From the NCBI GenBank assembly GCA_035079385.1, contig JAVHKY010000003.1:21157501-21221500 (forward strand): DNA of 64,000 nt, in the 5' to 3' direction. The number at the start of each line of letters is the position of its first letter. The stretch's first letter is position 1. A program made the position numbers and the translations under genes. Below, piece after piece: positions 1 through 10,279 of the stretch. This stretch comes from Aspidiotus rigidus (lineage: Eukaryota > Arthropoda > Insecta > Hemiptera > Diaspididae). The notes beneath the pieces are model-generated. The model ran no database searches and had not been told where the DNA came from. It saw nothing but the letters and a program-made list of their open reading frames with translations.

Positions 1-430
1 GTTTTCCAAGTCCCTCTTCTATCATATATAGCTTCAGATTCGAAATTTTTTTCAAGTCCCCCCTCCTATCATCTATAGCTCGAGAGTCGAAATTTTTTCT
101 CAGTCCCTCTCCTATCATATATGACTCGAAAGTCGAAATTTTTCTAAATCCCCTTCCTATCATATATAGCTCGAGGGTCGAAATTTTTTCTAAGTCCCCC
201 TCCTATCATATATTCTCGAGAGTCGAAATTTTTCCAAGTTTTTCGCTGGACGGCGCACAGCGCACGGCGCACGCCAGATTTCTCAAATAGCCCCCCATAA
301 AACAGGTTCCCTGTTAAAATTTCGACTCTCGAGCTATATATGATAGGAGGGATACTGAAAAAATTTCGACTCTCAAGCTATATATGATAGGAGGGGGACT
401 TGGAAAAATTTTGACTCTCAAGCTATATAT
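1..430. repeat. 45-bp minisatellite and inverted-end repeat block
   Basis: Positions 1-240 hold about five degenerate units of a 45-bp repeat (core TCGAAATTTTTCCAAGTCCC, then CTATCATATATAGCTCGAGA). A GC-rich stretch (GGACGGCGCACAGCGCACGG) follows, then the element end ATAAAACAGGTTCCCTG near 297-313. After that point the same 45-bp unit runs in the opposite orientation to 430. The 240-313 block is the inverse of 2649-2745 on the other side of the LINE. No coding capacity is seen. Confidence 0.8.
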
Positions 431-1657
431 GATACAAGCCGTAAGCCCGCTAAATATTATAAAATTTCAAATTATCTCAAAAACCTACACGAAAATTCCA
501 TAAACTATCTCCTTAAATTATACAACCAAATTTTCGAACAAGGTCAATATCCCCAGCAGTGGAAACTAGCCATCATCATCCCACTACTTGAACCCGGATC
601 AAACCCATTTTTGGCCTCCTCCTACCGCCCTATAGCTCTAACAAGTGTACTCGGAAAAATATTCGAAAAAATTCTTAACAAAAGACTTATATGGTACCTC
701 AAATCTAATAACCTCATCTCTGAATATCAGTTCGGCTCACGTAAAAAAAGAAGCACCCAACATGCCCTAGCTGACTTACAATACTGCATACAAGACGCAA
801 GCCTATCTAAATCTAGCCTATACACAGTCTTCTTCGACCTCGAACAAGCTTTCCCCCGAGTCTGGAGACATCTCATTAATAAAAAATTATTCGACCACGG
901 TCTACGCGGCAACCTCCCTAACATCTTCAAAACATTCCTCGAAAACAGATTCATAACAGTAAGAATCCAAGATAAGACCTCATCCCCCCACACTATACAA
1001 AACGGTGTCCCGCAAGGATCAGTATTCAGCGTCTTCCTCTTCATGGTCGCCATAAATGATATAACTAAAAACATACAATTCCCCTTAACCCAAAGACTCT
1101 ACGCAGACGACTACAGCATATCTATCAAGTCTGACTTACCTAGCCGAGCACACCGCCCACTTCAGGAAAACCTCGATAACCTAACTCAATGGACATCCAA
1201 AAACGGCTTCCGTTTCTCGGTGAATAAGACACATCTAATCATATTCCGACACAGAAAACCTATACCAACTATCCCCCCACTCAAATTAAACGGGAACACA
1301 ATCCACACCAAAAACAGTACTAAATTCCTTGGCGTAAATTTCGACCAGACTCAGACATGGGCACCACACATAAAATACCTCAAAGGCAAATGCAATCGTA
1401 CACTCAACGTCCTCAAATACCTCGCACATCCCAGCACAGGATGCAATAAGAAAATTCTTTTGCAACTATACCGAAGCCTCATCCGATCACAGCTAGATTA
1501 TGGAGCCCCAATCTATGGACTAGCCAAGAAATCAATCCTTTCCACGTTAAACTCAATTCAAAACGCGTCACTTCGCCTAGTCCTAGGCGCTTTCAGAACC
1601 AGCCCTAGCCTCAGCCTATGTGCTGAGGCAGGCGAACCCCCTCTGGAATACCGCTGA
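431..1657 (+). pseudogene. LINE reverse transcriptase segment
   Basis: The frame is open from about 431, well before any plausible initiator, so this is the interior of a larger ORF2 and not a gene with its own start. RT motifs appear in order: WKLAIIIPLLEPGS, SSYRPIALTSVLGKIFEK, the FFDLEQAF palm motif, NGVPQGSVFS, and the catalytic YADD near 1102-1113. The thumb LGVNFD follows. The frame ends at an in-frame TGA at 1655. The same frame continues downstream into RNase H, so the stop is a point mutation, not a natural end. The protein resembles I/Nimb/Loa-group LINE polymerases. Confidence 0.88.
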
Positions 1658-2648
1658 CAGATCCTAACAAACTCATTTTTAGCTAATATATCTGATAATA
1701 AAAATTCTCCCACATTTGACCACTTTTTTCTTCCTACCAACTATCAAAAATTCTCCCGTAACTCTACTAATCATATCAAACTTAACTTACAACGCGTACA
1801 CGAACGAAAATTTGTATTTAATTCTCTACTTCCCATCTTCAACTCCACGCCACCATGGGCACTAAATTCACCCCATTTCAACGACGAACTTACCAAATTT
1901 CCCTCATATACCCCAAAAAATAAACTCAAACAAGAAACACAAAACCTCTTAAACAATTACCAATCACATACTCACTGCTTCACTGACGGCTCACGACTCA
2001 ACAACAAGACCGGCTTTGCCTTTTCAATCGACCGTTCAATATTCAAATTCCGCATCTGTGACAGTGCATCTGTCTTCACAGCCGAACTCTTCGCTATCCT
2101 CAGATGTCTACAAGAAATATCTACTCTCACTCAGAACAATCAATACCTTATAGTCATTGATTCACTGTCCTCCTTTTTGGGTATACAAAACATTTTTTCG
2201 AACAATCCAATTATTCAACGAATCCACACCATCACTCACACAATAACGCAAACCTTATCACCTGTCACACTAATCTGGATCCCTGCGCACATTGGACTAT
2301 CGCAAAGTGATAGAGTAGACAACGCAGCAAAACAGTCAACACATTTCAAAAAAATAACACTCAAATGGCAAATTCCATCATCCGATATTAAAAATAACTA
2401 TCGCACCCATATACTCAAAAAATGGTCCCATTTCTGGTCTAACCAAACCAATAACAAACTTCTCCCTATCAAAATCGATCCCCCACAAAACACTCCCAAC
2501 AGACCATCAAGAAAAGAAACTTCCGTCCTTATACGCCTCAGGATTGGGCATACACGACTAACCCACTCATATCTTTTTTTGAATAACTCTGAACCACCAG
2601 AATGCCACAAATGCCACCTCGACAAAATTGACGTTAATCACATATTAA
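1658..2648 (+). pseudogene. LINE RNase H and C-terminal segment
   Basis: This continues the RT frame after the TGA. An RNase H fold is indicated by HCFTDGSR near 1975-1998, FTAELFAILRC, the VIDSLSSF strand, and WIPAHIGLSQSDRVDNAAK near 2276-2332. A conserved tail (LIRLRIGHTRLTHSYLF) and a zinc-knuckle-like CHKCHLDKIDVNHIL follow. The frame is cut by the inserted inverted-end element at about 2649. RNase H marks I-superfamily LINEs rather than Jockey or CR1. Confidence 0.85.
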
Positions 2649-2744
2649 CAGGGAACCTGTTTTATGGGGGGCTATTTGAGAAATATGGCGTCCGCCGTGC
2701 GCCGTCCGCCGTGCGCCGTCCAGCGAAAAACTTAGAAAAATTTC

Positions 2745-3035
2745 GACCCTCGAGCCATATATGATAGGAGAGGGACTTAGAAAAATTTCGACTCTCGAGC
2801 TATATATGATAGAAGGGGGACTTAGAAAAATTTGGACTCTCGAGCCATATATGATAGGGGGGGGGGGACTTAGAAAAATTTCGACTCTCGAGCTATATAT
2901 GATAGAAGGGGGACTTAGAAAAATGTCGACTCTCGAGCTATATATGATAGAAGGGGGACTTAGAAAAATTTCGACTCTCGAGCCATATATGATAGGAGGG
3001 GGACTTAAAAAAATTTCGACTCGCGAGCTATATAA
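2745..3035. repeat. 45-bp tandem repeat array
   Basis: About 6.5 units share the core GAGCTATATATGATAG, then GGGGGACTTAGAAAAATTTC. Units differ by point changes and by the length of the G-run. The period of 45 is a multiple of three, which explains the artefactual open frames. Confidence 0.9.
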
Positions 3036-3040
3036 TTATG

Positions 3041-3140
3041 TGTGACGCCGACACCGTTCGACGTCACATACATGTACAGAAAAGAATTCGCGAATATTTT
3101 TCTGTACATGTATGTGACGTCGAACGGTGTCGGCGTCACA
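3041..3140. mobile_element. 100-bp palindromic MITE with 5-bp target duplication
   Basis: Two arms of about 43 bp (outer end TGTGACGCCGACACCG) are near-perfect inverted copies around a short centre containing GAATTCGCGAATA. The element is flanked by TTATG at 3036-3040 and TTATG at 3141-3145. It sits inside a 45-bp satellite unit, so it inserted after the array formed. It has no coding capacity. Confidence 0.85.
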
Positions 3141-3582
3141 TTATGATAGCAGGGGGACTTGGAAAAATTTCGTCTCTCGAGCGAGAAAAATTTAGATTCT
3201 CAAACTATATTATGATAGGCTTATAGTAGGTCTAGGCCTTCTTTATACTATCTTTATCTAGGTCTAGGCTTCCTTGAATTTTCAATACCAAATCCCATTC
3301 GACACATAAAACAGGTTCCCTGCGTTCCTCGTTTAACTTCGTTAAGGAAGCCGTCTTTTTACATGTCCCGAACTAACAACCTTACGAAACACTCACAATA
3401 TTCCTCATTCCAGAAAAGAGGCATTAACAAATAACGACACTACACTTACAGATCAACTAATACAATATCTTACCGCATCCGACATCTTCCCCCTCATTTA
3501 ACCGTATGATAGTATCCGTCCTCTCAATAAACTGTCAAGCTAATAGCCCTAGGGTAGCTTTAAAGCTTGTAAAAAAAAAAAA

Positions 3583-3720
3583 TTTTCAAAATCCTGGATA
3601 TTTCTTTATTATTAGTATTCTTTTAGTTCAATTTCTATAATCTAATTCTTTTAATTTCCAATTTTTCAATTTCGTTTTTTTTTATCGTTGATATTTTGTT
3701 TTACACTTTCAATCTCGCTC
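3583..3720. other. AT-rich spacer
   Basis: This is a T-rich sequence after the LINE A-tail. I see no gene or clear repeat. Confidence 0.5.
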
Positions 3721-4270
3721 TTAATATCTTCTCTGATAGTTGGATGCCATCTTTTTAGAAGATCCTTTGCGCATTCTTCTTTCTGGATCTATGCTGAAAA
3801 ATTTGTCATTTTTTGTGGATTGTTGGAGGAGGGGTAGATAACTTCTAGTTGTAAATATGTTTGGAACTTCATTACACCCTAAAGAAATCATTGAAAGCGC
3901 ATTGTTGTACTTACGCAAATTATTAAGAAAATGAGAAGATCTATTATCTCTTCCGTCTAATAGTTTTTGAAGAAAATCCGGCATTGAGGGTAAATCAGGT
4001 AACTTAATCTTACCACCCCCGCAACAGTAATTTCGATCTTCAGTTTCAAATAATTTTCCATCGCAAAATGTGCACGTAATTGCCAGATTCCCAATTGAAC
4101 TTATACTGGTATATTCTTTCTCAATAATGTATGTACCTAATGAATGGAGTATTATCGTTCTGACAATCATTTTCCACATTATTTTCTGATGTCAAAATTT
4201 CGGAATTGACACGAGCCCTCTTCCCTTTGTTCGTCAACCGCCCTAGATTTGCTTTCTTGCGTTTTGGCAT
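3721..4270 (-). pseudogene. Helitron helicase-like N-terminal fragment
   Basis: A start at 4268-4270 opens with MPKRKKANLGRLTNKGKRAR, which resembles the usual beginning of Helitron Rep/helicase proteins. That frame reads into a stop, and the neighbouring frame (4179 down to 3721) continues the family signature: CTFCDGKLFETED, CCGGGKIKLPDLP, and FLNNLRKYNNALSMISLG. A frameshift therefore lies near 4130-4150. The rest of the helicase (Rep HUH and SF1 domains) is absent downstream. This is a decayed fragment of a rolling-circle transposon protein. Confidence 0.75.
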
Positions 4271-4740
4271 TCCAATTAGATTGCAATAAAGTGAGACATC
4301 CGTTACTTTGATATTGAATTTTCAAAATTGACGTGAATTGTTTTTCTTTTCTTAGTCCTCACGTTAAATTTGAAATAATGAAAGACAACCACCACTTCTT
4401 CAGATAATTGCTAAGCAAATTTTTATCGTAACCTTACACTATTCGATTACTCATAGTATAATATTTGAGGAAATTTTAGACGTTCAAAAAATTATCATTT
4501 TCTTCACACTTACCCGCGCTCTCGAAAACATTGCGATCCAAGGAGCACCCACCTTCGACCGTAGGTCTAAAATTCAGCATTTTATGGGCAAAAAATCAAA
4601 AAAATACTCGCAATAAAGCAGTTTTTGTTTTCGAAAAGATGCGTCTTGACGGGGAAAATCCAACGCAGATAAGAACTCTTACGTAGGTCTAAAATTCAGC
4701 GTTTTCTCTGAACGGTGTTCTTTTATACTGGAAATTTACT

Positions 4741-4960
4741 CCAATGATTGAATTTTTTTATTGCAGTCTTGCAAGCAAAATTTTAGCATTTGACGGGAAA
4801 GATTGAGAATAGAGAACGAAGTACCGGTTAGTACAACATTAAAATCAATGAGTAACACCGATGTCGATGAAGCTAACCAAGTCAACAAGCTTCAACTCAG
4901 GTATACTCTTACTACTAAGGGGTGGACTAGAAAGGAATCGCTATTATGTTTTTGATGATT
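4741..4960 (+). repeat. Dispersed repeat, copy 1
   Basis: The segment from the TTGCAGTCTTGC region to GAATCGCTATTATGTTTTTG has a close relative at 12239-12421 in the same orientation. Shared landmarks are a GGGAAA-ATTGA-AATAGAGAACGAAGTAC-like block and AACGAGTAACACC / AATGAGTAACACC. Short ORFs here are not conserved between copies. The origin is unknown. Confidence 0.6.
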
Positions 4961-5421
4961 TTGATCTCTTCAAGAGCCGTGAGTTTGTAGACAAAGTGAA
5001 GTGTGAAGAAGATGAGCATCAGTCACCAGATAACAGCCACCAAACGAACGCTGAAGAACCCTGTCTCTGTTCGTCTTTAGAGTCTACTTATATAGGTATT
5101 GAAAACCTATATTTCAAATTTTCGGATTTGATACAATCAAAGATGATCGAGTCCACCATTCTCCTTGGTAATTTCTTTTAGAGATTACCGTAATGGATTT
5201 ACCTGTACTCAATTTGCAATGGAACTCTTTAAAATCACATCTAAAACCTCGTGCAGATCACCACTTTCCTTTAAAGATCACACCTCTTGATATTTCAACG
5301 ATTTATTTCTCAAACAAACAAAAATTTAAAATATTCAAAACAATAAATTCAACAAAGAAACAAAAAATTTAACAAAAATGGTAGGAAAAATATACAGCCG
5401 CTCAACACCGAGTTATGTCAT

Positions 5422-5739
5422 TTATTGCCCTGGTTCGTAAGCTGCAGCGTTGGGATCTGGATAGTATCCTCCTGCTCCGACACTTGCGGAAGAATCTTGC
5501 TGATCTACACCGTATCCGCCGGATTCTATCGAACCAACATTTGGGCCAAACTGTTGCGCAGCATCAAAATTCGGGTCTGCGGGAGCAGCGTAAGGTGCAC
5601 CTCCCGAATAAGACGCTACTGGTTCGTTTCCATAAGACCCTTCAGAACTTTCGCCACAGGATGAACAGGCGGCTGCTTCTGTACGTTCCACGGCAAGGAA
5701 GCCGATGACCATAACGATCAGGAAGGATAATTTCATCAT
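5422..5739 (-). CDS. Small secreted protein, hypothetical
   Basis: This is a 105-residue frame beginning MMKLSFLIVMVIGFLAVERT. Residues 1-22 look like a classical signal peptide (Lys, hydrophobic core, small residues before AAACSSC). The mature part has a CSSC pair and is rich in Gly, Ser, Tyr, Ala and Pro (SYSGGAPYAAPADPNF, GAGGYYPDPNAAAYEPGQ), with no recognised domain. The AAAAATGATG start context is good for an insect gene. The TAA stop overlaps an AATAAA signal (CAATAAATG), and a second AATAAA lies near 5306 on the same strand. Extracellular, salivary or cuticular roles are conceivable but unproven. It could be a single-exon gene or the last exon of a longer one. Confidence 0.6.
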   Translation of the reverse strand: MMKLSFLIVMVIGFLAVERTEAAACSSCGESSEGSYGNEPVASYSGGAPYAAPADPNFDAAQQFGPNVGSIESGGYGVDQQDSSASVGAGGYYPDPNAAAYEPGQ

Positions 5740-5999
5740 TTTTGCGCTTTGTTTGCTATAAAAATACCGAATAGAGACATAAATTAAAATTTATTTTCTA
5801 TAATTAACGAACGATGAAATGCTGAGAGCTATTCGCAGAAGAGTGTCCAACTAAATTTATTGCATTGATTTAAAGAAAAAATATCAATTTCAAGTTTAAA
5901 GAAATAATTCTTACAAAATGGCATAGAGGTTTATCAAGGTATTTAGCGGGGTTGTTCGGGGATAACAAAGGAAATTTGCGCGAACGCGTCCCACTTTGA

Positions 6000-6260
6000 A
6001 GACGTCATCAACCTAAGTTATGTACTTGAAAAATGTTTACTCTCAAGTTATACATGATGATGAGAGGGGGACTTGGAAAAATTTCGACCATGTATTATAA
6101 TAATGGGAGCGAGGAGGGGGAATTGGGACCAACCGCGTCCGACTCGGGACCAGGCGCACTTGAAAAATTTCAATTCTCGAGCTATCCGACTTTTGTGGCG
6201 TCGTCATGTTCGGAAATATTTTTGACCATCGAGCTACACTTGACGTCATTAACTTAAGTT
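6000..6260. repeat. Degenerate 45-bp-family repeat
   Basis: This stretch contains GACGTCATCAACCTAAGTTA, then TTGAAAAATGTTTACTCTCA, and a unit with GAGGGGGACTTGGAAAAATT. It matches diverged units of the 45-bp family, with a GACGTCAT motif like the copies at 18-19 kb. Confidence 0.55.
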
Positions 6261-7900
6261 GAAAGAATTCGTACCTCCCTAGGTCAAGACTACAGGAATT
6301 TTTCTGGGTCAGAGCCTTCAGGATATAGTTATTGTTTATATGATGAAATATTTTATCGTATATACTGAGGTATATTTCAGATAACACAGATTGCCAAGGT
6401 ATCATTATTCACTCTCACACGTCTTACAGCAACTTTCTCTAGCGAAGGATAAACTCGCTTTCTTTGTCTCGCGTTCTCCTTTCAACAAGACTCTACAAAA
6501 CGATCTCAATCGGTTCTTTACACCTAGAGACCTAAAAGGGTCGCGAAATTTGGGAGTTCCTTGTTGACCTCTTTGCAATGGCTTCTAATTTTTGTTGTAC
6601 AATCCTATTGTCAAAAAAAGCTCTGATAAAATATTGTATTCTAATTCAAACCGAGGTGAATAAAACTTATACGATTAAAATGAAGGTAGTAAAATGAGGT
6701 TTAGTAACTATCATTCAGACCCGTGTTAAGAAGGGGTAAAGGGTCCATAACCTCGGACCCACACCAAATGTTATCCGCGCAAAAAACGGAAAAACGAGTG
6801 ATCAAAGCCAATATACGCATTCAAATGAACAGAATCTGGACCTTCATTTATTTTTCGATGGCCTCCATCAAGAGCTTAGCCCCCTCCTCTCTATTCCTGG
6901 TCTGTTATTCTCAGCACCTGTAGCCCTTAGGCTTCTGGAAAGCCCGTATAAAAATCGAATTTTTTAGATCCAAATCGAATATTTTTTAAAAGATGAGAAG
7001 AACTAATTCCTCCCTCCCCTTTGATACCTATTTGGATTCGCTCCATAATTTTCTTTTCTTTTTTTTTTTTTTACAATCCAACCATATTTATTGCTACTAA
7101 ATCATTAAAAAAAAAAGGAAAAAAAAAAAAAAAAAAAAAAGGACAAAATTATCAAACTAAAGACAGTAATAAAGAGAAAATTAATTATTAAAAATAATAA
7201 AAATAATTTGCAATGGAAAATTAAAATTAAAATAAAAGTTACAAAAAAAAAAAAAAAAGGTTGGAATAGAAGATGGCTTTTAGGCCTTACCTCGTTGTAG
7301 ATTTAGATTGATATATGTTCAGGCAATAAATATTATATTCGATCCAGAAATTTAATATAACCGGTTAATTGATGATTTTGAACTAAAAATTTAGAAACGT
7401 AGAAAAATTTATGATATTATAGAATGCCTCCCCTTTGTAACCCTGCTTTATGGTTGAAATTTTTTTCTTTTTTTTTTGAAAGGCTAAAATGACTTTCTTT
7501 TTATTCGACAGCTCTTCGCCGACGGTTAGAGCCTCTCTCTACGAACCTCAAATTTGCAAAATATCAAGAGGCTCCTGCAGGAAAATCTTAATAAAACTTT
7601 TTCATGGACTTAGATGCAGGGATTTCTTTTTTCAAAAATTGGAACAATCCTGGTAATACTCCGAAAGAGATTTTCGCGCCCTATATTTTTTTCCCTTACT
7701 CCTTCAGAACTTCAAAATCAAGCTACGTACTTTTTCTAGATTTCTCGGCATTACCTTTGACCACAAAACTTCTTGACCCTTCACATCAAGTTACTGAGAG
7801 TCGTGAACATCCTGAAATACCCAGCTCACCCCCAAGAGGGACCTCTTCTCCATATTTTAAATGAGTGGTCGATCATTACGTCATTAGGAAGCTGTTTCAT
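6261..7900. other. Non-coding stretch with homopolymer runs
   Basis: I find no convincing gene. Poly-T near 7056-7072 and poly-A tracts at 7108-7141 and 7243-7258 suggest retroelement tails or simple repeats. Short open frames lack any recognisable domain. Confidence 0.5.
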
Positions 7901-7909
7901 TTTCAGCAT

Positions 7910-8852
7910 TTTATATGCTTAAACTTAAAATGACTAAGACTACTCTGCACTGGCTGTAGTATTGTCAACTTCTCCAACTGTACGAAAGCCTATTTGCTCT
8001 TAACTGAACTATGGCGCCCCAATATTATTCCACACAGTTCAATCGTCAGCACGGTAATTAGCCCTTACTGTACTACGTTTTAGTCATACTCTCAGCCTCT
8101 GCGCTGAAGCAGGAAAATCCCTTTTCAAAGACCGCTTCCTAACCCTCACTGGTAATTTTCTTCCATCAACAGCCCAAATCACTTATCTTCCAATCTACGC
8201 TCCTACACTCTGCCGACATAATCCTCTCCTCTTCCCTCTCGAATCTCATTCTAGTCGTATATGAAACTTCTCAAACTGCATTCTATACTCGCTAACATTA
8301 TCATCCACCCCAGATATCCAACACGATCTAGCTAATATTCCCAAACTTCACAACACTATATACCGACAACTCGTAGAAATATTATCTCAAATCAAACTTC
8401 CGACCCATAGCTCTGCTTTACCGATGGATCTAAATCTGGACTCTACTCGTACTTTCACTCACTTTGTCATCGAATTGGTCGAGCAAATTATTCCCTTACA
8501 TAGAATACTATTTTATCAATTCTTTTCTCTGGCTTACAGAAAAAGATTTCGGGTGTTCTCCGTACCCACTGGCCATAAACGATCTAGTAAAATGTGTTCT
8601 CTTCCTCTCTAAACGACTTTTAGTGGATGATGATGCTGGTCTCTCCTTCGCTTCTACAAATCCCAAGACGTCTCCTCCACTTTTTCTAGATCCGCTACTG
8701 AGCACGCTCACATACTCCTGCGCACCTTAACATCTTCTCTATCCTCAAATGTTTTCAGCTGGATTCCTAGTCATGTCAGCCTTCCGGAACACGACGCAAT
8801 AAACCTTGGACACAAGCAAGCCTAGCTCCCTTCCTGACCCTACCCCTTCTCG
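7910..8852 (+). pseudogene. Decayed I-type LINE, RT end and RNase H
   Basis: Scrambled frames retain recognisable pieces of the LINE family at 431-3582. These include SHTLSLCAEAG near 8085-8115, LCFTDGSKSG near 8412-8440, and a WIPSHVSLPEHDA-like strand near 8762-8800. Many stops and frameshifts mark it as old. It is split at 8853 by a GTCGA-rich element and resumes at 9551. Confidence 0.65.
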
Positions 8853-9550
8853 GCCGATAAACCATGTTTACTGTCGATTTGACCTTGATTTTTGGTCGAC
8901 AACGTAAATCGACTCAACATCGATGTCGATCTTGAATAGATTTTGATCCGTCTTAATCTCGACCGCAAATGGTCTGGAAGTCGTCTCATTCTCGACGTCG
9001 AAATTGAATCGACTCCCGATATTAGATTAATGTCGACTGGAAATAGACGTCGATTTTAGGGTGATTCCGAGTCGACTTCTTCGAAATTTTTTCCAACCCA
9101 GTGCGCCAAAATCATATTCTTCTAGTAATGTACCTATGCTAGTCGACTTCAAATCGACTTCGGCGTATTTCACAGGCGCTGAATATAGGCGTAAGAATTC
9201 AAATTACATTCAAAATTTTGAGAGGTATGACTCAAAATCAACTACAGATCGACGTTTTAAATTAGTCGGAAAATGCCAACTCCAGTTCGACGTCGATTTG
9301 ATGCCGACTAGCGTAAATTACCAGAAAACCACAAATCAACTTTAAATCGAAGAAGCAGAGCAGTCGATTTTAAGTTGACCAAAAATTTAGAGAAGTCAAC
9401 TCGTAATCGTTATGAAACTGACGTCAATTTTGGGTCGTCATCAATCTGTAATACGGGGAGTTGACTCAATTTCGACGTTGATGATAAGTAGATAGTAAAA
9501 AAAGGAGCTGTTGATTTTGAATCGATTTCCAGTCGACATGGTTTATCGGG
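8853..9550. mobile_element. GTCGA-rich element with CCGATAAACCATG inverted ends
   Basis: The left end CCGATAAACCATG (8854-8866) and the right end CATGGTTTATCGG (about 9537-9549) are inverted copies. The roughly 700-bp interior is dominated by diverged GTCGA / GTCGAC and TCGAC motifs in both orientations (for example AAATCGACTTCGG, CCAGTCGACATGG). It splits a LINE pseudogene. Related sequence is found at 32600-32780 and from 63491 to the window edge. No transposase is visible. Confidence 0.65.
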
Positions 9551-9960
9551 CAGCCTATGACTTAAAATCTTATTTTCTCTAATCATCACATTATGGCACA
9601 AGCTTTGGTCCTTTCAATCACACAACCCGTTCCCGTTGTTCTCTTTAATTCTTTCACCACGCTGCGAAGAAATGGTTATAACTCGACTAAGAATTGGGCA
9701 TATCCGCCTAACCCACTCTTTCTTCCTCTTGAGGTCTCCGCTCCGCCCTCATCAGCATTTTGACATCCGTCACCCACTTTTTCTCTTGTTCACACTTAAT
9801 AAACCTCGGAAAATCATTTTCTGTCATCTGTCAAGTTTCTTCTGCCCTTTCTGACAAATTGAAATCCTTTACCAACGCTCTAAACTTCCTCCGGTCCGCA
9901 TCCTTTTACACCTCCATTTAATCCCACGCTTCCTCCGACCTGATAATCCCTTTTTAGTTG
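9551..9960 (+). pseudogene. LINE remnant continuing after insertion
   Basis: A piece reading ITRLRIGHIRLTHSFFLL at about 9674-9727 matches the conserved post-RNase H segment of the other LINE copies (LIRLRIGHTRLTHSYLF and LARLRIGHTRLTHTHLL). It is the 3' part of the pseudogene that begins at 7910. No intact frame remains. Confidence 0.6.
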
Positions 9961-10279
9961 AATAGCTCGGATAAAAAAATTATCCGAGTAGAAAGTATCA
10001 AGGTATCATCGTAAATAGTTATTGAAAATATTGATAACGAAAATTACTGTCCATTGAGTAGACGAAGATGAATAAAAGGTCCTTTTGAGTGGGAGGGGAC
10101 AAAAACAGTAAAATCACGGGTTCTGACATGACCAACAAGAAATATAATTTGAAAAGTTATAGAAATATTTTCCTTGGTTGAATCAACCGTTAAATTCACT
10201 TTCACCCATGGTTCACTGACTTCCACCGTTCCATCATTATCAAACTCAGTCGTCTCCGGTTTGGTCATAATTGTCTCGC
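9961..10279. other. Spacer with a 10-bp-arm hairpin and an unassigned ORF
   Basis: A short hairpin, CTCGGATAA then TTATCCGAG, lies at about 9966-9989. A minus-strand frame of 80 residues (10044-10286) begins MDCETIMTKPETTEFDNDG. I recognise no domain and do not call it a gene. Confidence 0.4.

Larger units (their letters stand above)
2649..3361 (+). mobile_element. Inverted-end element with 45-bp minisatellite, inserted in LINE
   Basis: The element interrupts LINE ORF2 between codons reading HIL and CPEL. Its left end reads CAGGGAACCTGTTTTATG and its right part carries the inverse CATAAAACAGGTTCCCTG at about 3305-3322, followed by GCGTTCCTCGTTTAACTTCG and a T-run. ACA occurs at both junctions, so a short target duplication is possible. 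The interior has a GGACGGCG-rich block, then about six 45-bp units (2745-3035), a nested 100-bp palindrome, and a segment shared with copies at 33.0, 33.3 and 43.6 kb. Open frames across the units are only 15-residue repeats of the satellite and are not genes. Confidence 0.8.
431..3582 (+). mobile_element. I-type LINE (RT plus RNase H), interrupted and 5' truncated
   Basis: This is a non-LTR retrotransposon ORF2 in one reading frame from about 431 to 2648, resuming after an insertion at 3362. It shows reverse transcriptase, an RNase H domain and the C-terminal Cys/His region (CHKCHLDKIDVNH). The 3' end resumes with CPEL-type sequence, stops near 3500, and ends in an A-rich tail around 3570-3582. 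Two lesions are visible: a TGA at 1655-1657 where a related copy at 38.2 kb has Arg, and the 0.7-kb insertion at 2649-3361. The 5' end is replaced by repeat sequence at 430. Confidence 0.85.

Noticed and set aside
2761..3045. Open frame with 15-residue protein repeats
   Set aside because: It is a translation of the 45-bp minisatellite. The period is divisible by three, and other copies of the array have no conserved frame.
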